Source of the DNA: Candidatus Krumholzibacteriia bacterium
GTDB lineage: Bacteria; Krumholzibacteriota; Krumholzibacteriia; Krumholzibacteriales; Krumholzibacteriaceae
Assembly (NCBI GenBank): GCA_028696635.1
Contig: JAQVGR010000096.1
Span: 1-6,561, forward strand
Reading direction: 5' to 3'
DNA: 6,561 nt
This document shows positions 4,947 through 6,561 of this stretch, one piece after another. The notes under the pieces were generated by a model. It ran no database searches and was not told the origin of the DNA. It saw nothing but the letters and a program-made list of their open reading frames with translations. How positions within the stretch are numbered: the first letter of the stretch is position 1; the number at the start of each line of letters is the position of its first letter. Position numbers and translations under genes: made by a program.

Positions 4947-6125
4947 ATGTCGTTCAGGCATGTCGATCTGATCATCAGGTACCGCCGGGCGGTCGCCGTC
5001 GCGACCTGCGTCTTCGCGCTGGCGGCTCTGTTCTACGCGCTCTTCGCCGATCCGGTATACACCTCGCGCGCGCTGCTGATGCCCCCCGCGGAGGACGGGG
5101 GGGAAGGACTGCTCTCCGCGTGGATGGCCTCCCTGAGCCTCCCGTCGATGCTCGCCCCGCAGACCTCGGGGTCGACGACGGCCGCCGTGATGGTCGATAT
5201 CCTCGGGAGCAGGGCGCTGGCCGAAGCGGTCATCGATTCCCTGTCCCTGACCGAATGGTACGGAGCGGACACGATCGACGACGCGGTGCGCCGGCTGCGC
5301 GGGGAAACGTACTTCGTCGCCTCGCAGACCGGGATGATTTCGCTCAAGGCGAACGATCGCGATCCGGCCACTGCGCAGGCGATCGCCCTGGCGTATATCG
5401 CCGGGCTCGATTCGCTCAACCGGAGCCTGCAGTTCAGCCGGGCCGAGGCGACGATGCGGTTCACCTCCGCGCAGATCGACACCTTCCGGCGGCGGCTCGA
5501 CAGGTCTCGCGAGCGCCTCGCCGCGTTCCAGAGCGAGCACGGGATCATCGACTTCGACGAGCAGGTTCGCGGCGCCATAGATATCGCCGCCACCCTCAAG
5601 GTCCGGTCGTCGATCGTCGCCATCGAGCGGGACATGCTCAGGGGGTTCGCCTTCGAGGACATGCAGGAGTTGCGGAGGAAAGAGCTGGAGCTGGAGAACA
5701 TCAACCGGCAGATCGAGTCGCTGATGGACGGCGGCGGGGGCTCGACCGTTTTCCTGCCCCTGCGCGAGCTGCCGGCGCTGTACCAGGAGTACGCGTCCCT
5801 GCAGCGCGATCTCGAGGTCGACCAGCGCGTCTACTCGTTCCTCCTTGAGAAGCACGAGGAGAGCGGGATCGAGAGGGCGCGGACCACCCCCTCCGTCCAG
5901 ATCGTCGATCCCCCGAACCTTCCCGCGAGACGCTCCGGGATCCCCCGCTGGGCGATCGTGCTGGTCGCGGCGCTGGTCGGAGCGCTGTGGATGAGCGCCG
6001 TCCTTCTCTGGTGGTCCTGGCTCGGCGCGCGGGCGCGGGATCCGCAGGACGAGGCCGCCATGCAGCGCGTGGTGGAGACGGTGAAGGACGACGCGCGGGC
6101 GCTCCGCCGGCGCCTGCGGATCTGA
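4947..6125 (+). CDS. Wzz/GumC-type polysaccharide chain-length or export protein
   Basis: 392 residues with the layout of polysaccharide co-polymerases. A short cytoplasmic N-terminus is followed by a membrane segment (about 15-34), then a periplasmic Wzz-type region beginning VYTSRALLMPP (37-47). Helical coiled-coil-like stretches occupy about 155-200 and 225-295. The proline-rich motif VDPPNLPARR (320-329) precedes a second membrane segment (about 335-359), and a charged cytoplasmic tail follows. There is no Walker A or tyrosine-kinase domain, so it is not a fused BY-kinase of the Wzc type. Such proteins set chain length of, or help export, O-antigen, capsule or exopolysaccharide. No glycosyltransferase, Wzy or Wza gene is in the window, so its polysaccharide is unknown. 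The start at 4947 has GGAAAGG ending 7 bases before it; the open frame runs further upstream but would overlap the CMD gene. Confidence 0.85.
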   Translation: MSFRHVDLIIRYRRAVAVATCVFALAALFYALFADPVYTSRALLMPPAEDGGEGLLSAWMASLSLPSMLAPQTSGSTTAAVMVDILGSRALAEAVIDSLSLTEWYGADTIDDAVRRLRGETYFVASQTGMISLKANDRDPATAQAIALAYIAGLDSLNRSLQFSRAEATMRFTSAQIDTFRRRLDRSRERLAAFQSEHGIIDFDEQVRGAIDIAATLKVRSSIVAIERDMLRGFAFEDMQELRRKELELENINRQIESLMDGGGGSTVFLPLRELPALYQEYASLQRDLEVDQRVYSFLLEKHEESGIERARTTPSVQIVDPPNLPARRSGIPRWAIVLVAALVGALWMSAVLLWWSWLGARARDPQDEAAMQRVVETVKDDARALRRRLRI

Positions 6126-6163
6126 AACGAACCCCGCCTCCCCGCAGCTCGAAACCCGCCATC

Positions 6164-6180
6164 AGCCGCGCGGATCGGCT
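6164..6180 (+). terminator. Weak hairpin after the Wzz-like gene
   Basis: AGCCG (6164-6168) and CGGCT (6176-6180) can pair across 7 bases, 39 bases after the stop, followed by TGTT rather than a full T-run. It may be a poor terminator of the tyrS operon, just before the sigma-54 promoter match. Confidence 0.2.
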
Positions 6181-6182
6181 TG

Positions 6183-6200
6183 TTGGAACGTCCCTTGCAC
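6183..6200 (+). promoter_or_regulatory. Sigma-54 (RpoN) -24/-12 promoter
   Basis: TTGGAACG, four bases, then TTGCAC. This matches the consensus TGGCACG-N4-TTGC(A/T) at every defined position except C to A in the first half. The invariant GG (6185-6186) and GC (6197-6198) are exactly 10 bases apart. Transcription would start near 6210, about 90 bases before the ATG at 6300, on the same strand. Sigma-54 promoters need an activator ATPase; no activator site is recognisable by eye upstream. Confidence 0.65.
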
Positions 6201-6233
6201 TCCGTCCGGGTACGGTCAGCGCGCAGGCGGCCA

Positions 6234-6259
6234 CGCCGGAAGCCGCCCATACCGGCGGC
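6234..6259 (+). other. Two mutually exclusive hairpins in the leader of the 6300 gene
   Basis: CGCCGG (6234-6239) pairs with CCGGCG (6252-6257). Alternatively GCCGCC (6242-6247) pairs with GGCGGC (6254-6259) around a 6-base loop. The right arms overlap, so only one can form. Both lie between the predicted sigma-54 start and the ribosome site. In sequence this GC-rich such stems can arise by chance. Confidence 0.25.
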
Positions 6260-6299
6260 GAGTCGAGCAGCCCCGCGCGGGGATCCGGAAGGGCGTTCC

Positions 6300-6561
6300 A
6301 TGCGGTCTCGATCCATCATCGGGGCGTTCGCCGCCACGGCCTGCACGGCTGCGGTCCTGCTGCTGATGCCGGACGCGCCGGCCGGCACCCTCCCGTTTCT
6401 CCACTGGAGGGTCGGCGTGAAGGACGCGGCGCTCGCGCTCGTAGAGGTCGAATGCGCCGTCACGGGAGATCTCGCCTCGACCTTCCCCCTCTTCCCCTCA
6501 ATGACGGGAACGGGAGAGCCGCTCGATCCGATAGGGCTCGCCGCGTACGACCGCGAAGGGA
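6300..6561 (+). CDS. Secreted protein of unknown function, N-terminal part; 3' end outside window
   Basis: 87 codons are visible before the right edge. Residues 1-28 look like a Sec signal peptide: MRSRS basic start, hydrophobic run about 6-23, and cleavage probably after APA (26-28). The mature part begins TLPFLHWRVGVKDAAL and continues with alternating hydrophobic residues (LALVEVECAVTGDL), suggesting beta strands. A faint likeness to the N-terminal domain of M61-type peptidases (beta-rich, then LPLFPS) is not enough to name it. The start is supported by GGAAGGG (6287-6293) 6 bases before the ATG. Codon use fits the neighbouring genes (GC-ending codons). It lies 174 bases after the Wzz-like gene, behind a sigma-54-type promoter, so it probably starts a new unit. 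Confidence 0.7.
   Translation, partial: MRSRSIIGAFAATACTAAVLLLMPDAPAGTLPFLHWRVGVKDAALALVEVECAVTGDLASTFPLFPSMTGTGEPLDPIGLAAYDREG

Noticed and set aside
4821..5855. Minus-strand open frame (344 codons) opposite the Wzz-like gene
   Set aside because: Antisense to a gene with clear membrane segments and family layout; no domain of its own.

Overview
The window is GC-rich bacterial chromosomal DNA, densely coded, with Shine-Dalgarno-led genes on both strands. The families present (a hybrid-kinase receiver, a D-amino-acid aminotransferase, an S9-type serine hydrolase, tyrosyl-tRNA synthetase, a CMD/AhpD-like protein, a Wzz-type protein) and a close match to a sigma-54 promoter fit a Gram-negative-type bacterium, perhaps a deltaproteobacterium-like or FCB-group lineage. 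The exact lineage cannot be read from the sequence. I see no phage, transposase, CRISPR, tRNA or rRNA.

Left part (1-2319): the C-terminal end of a receiver domain, probably the tail of a hybrid histidine kinase, runs in from the left edge on the + strand. It converges on a two-gene minus-strand operon, and the two stop codons lie in opposite arms of one small hairpin. Read 5' to 3' on the minus strand, the operon is a secreted S9-like serine hydrolase (2319-1069), then a D-amino-acid aminotransferase (1072-203), joined by a 4-base ATGA overlap. The hydrolase has a collagen-like Gly-X-Y segment and a short charged helix between its signal peptide and its catalytic domain.

Middle (2320-3316): about 1 kb between divergent genes, with no convincing gene. 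It is rich in small structures: a compound hairpin just upstream of the hydrolase start, a three-copy 17/18-bp tandem repeat, two perfect palindromes in a locally AT-richer stretch, a 43/32-bp repeat array with an 11-bp internal duplication, a 13-bp dyad containing TATGAT, and an exact 18-bp direct repeat upstream of tyrS.

Right part (3317-6561): tyrS, a stand-alone CMD/AhpD-like protein and a Wzz/GumC-type polysaccharide co-polymerase follow one another with gaps of 23 and 26 bases and look like one transcription unit. After the Wzz-like gene a 174-base gap holds a close match to a sigma-54 (-24/-12) promoter. A secreted protein of unknown function then starts at 6300 and runs off the right edge.

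No single feature proves a new system. The items most worth following are the collagen-like stalk on a peptidase/esterase coupled to D-amino-acid transamination, and the predicted sigma-54-controlled secreted protein at the right edge.
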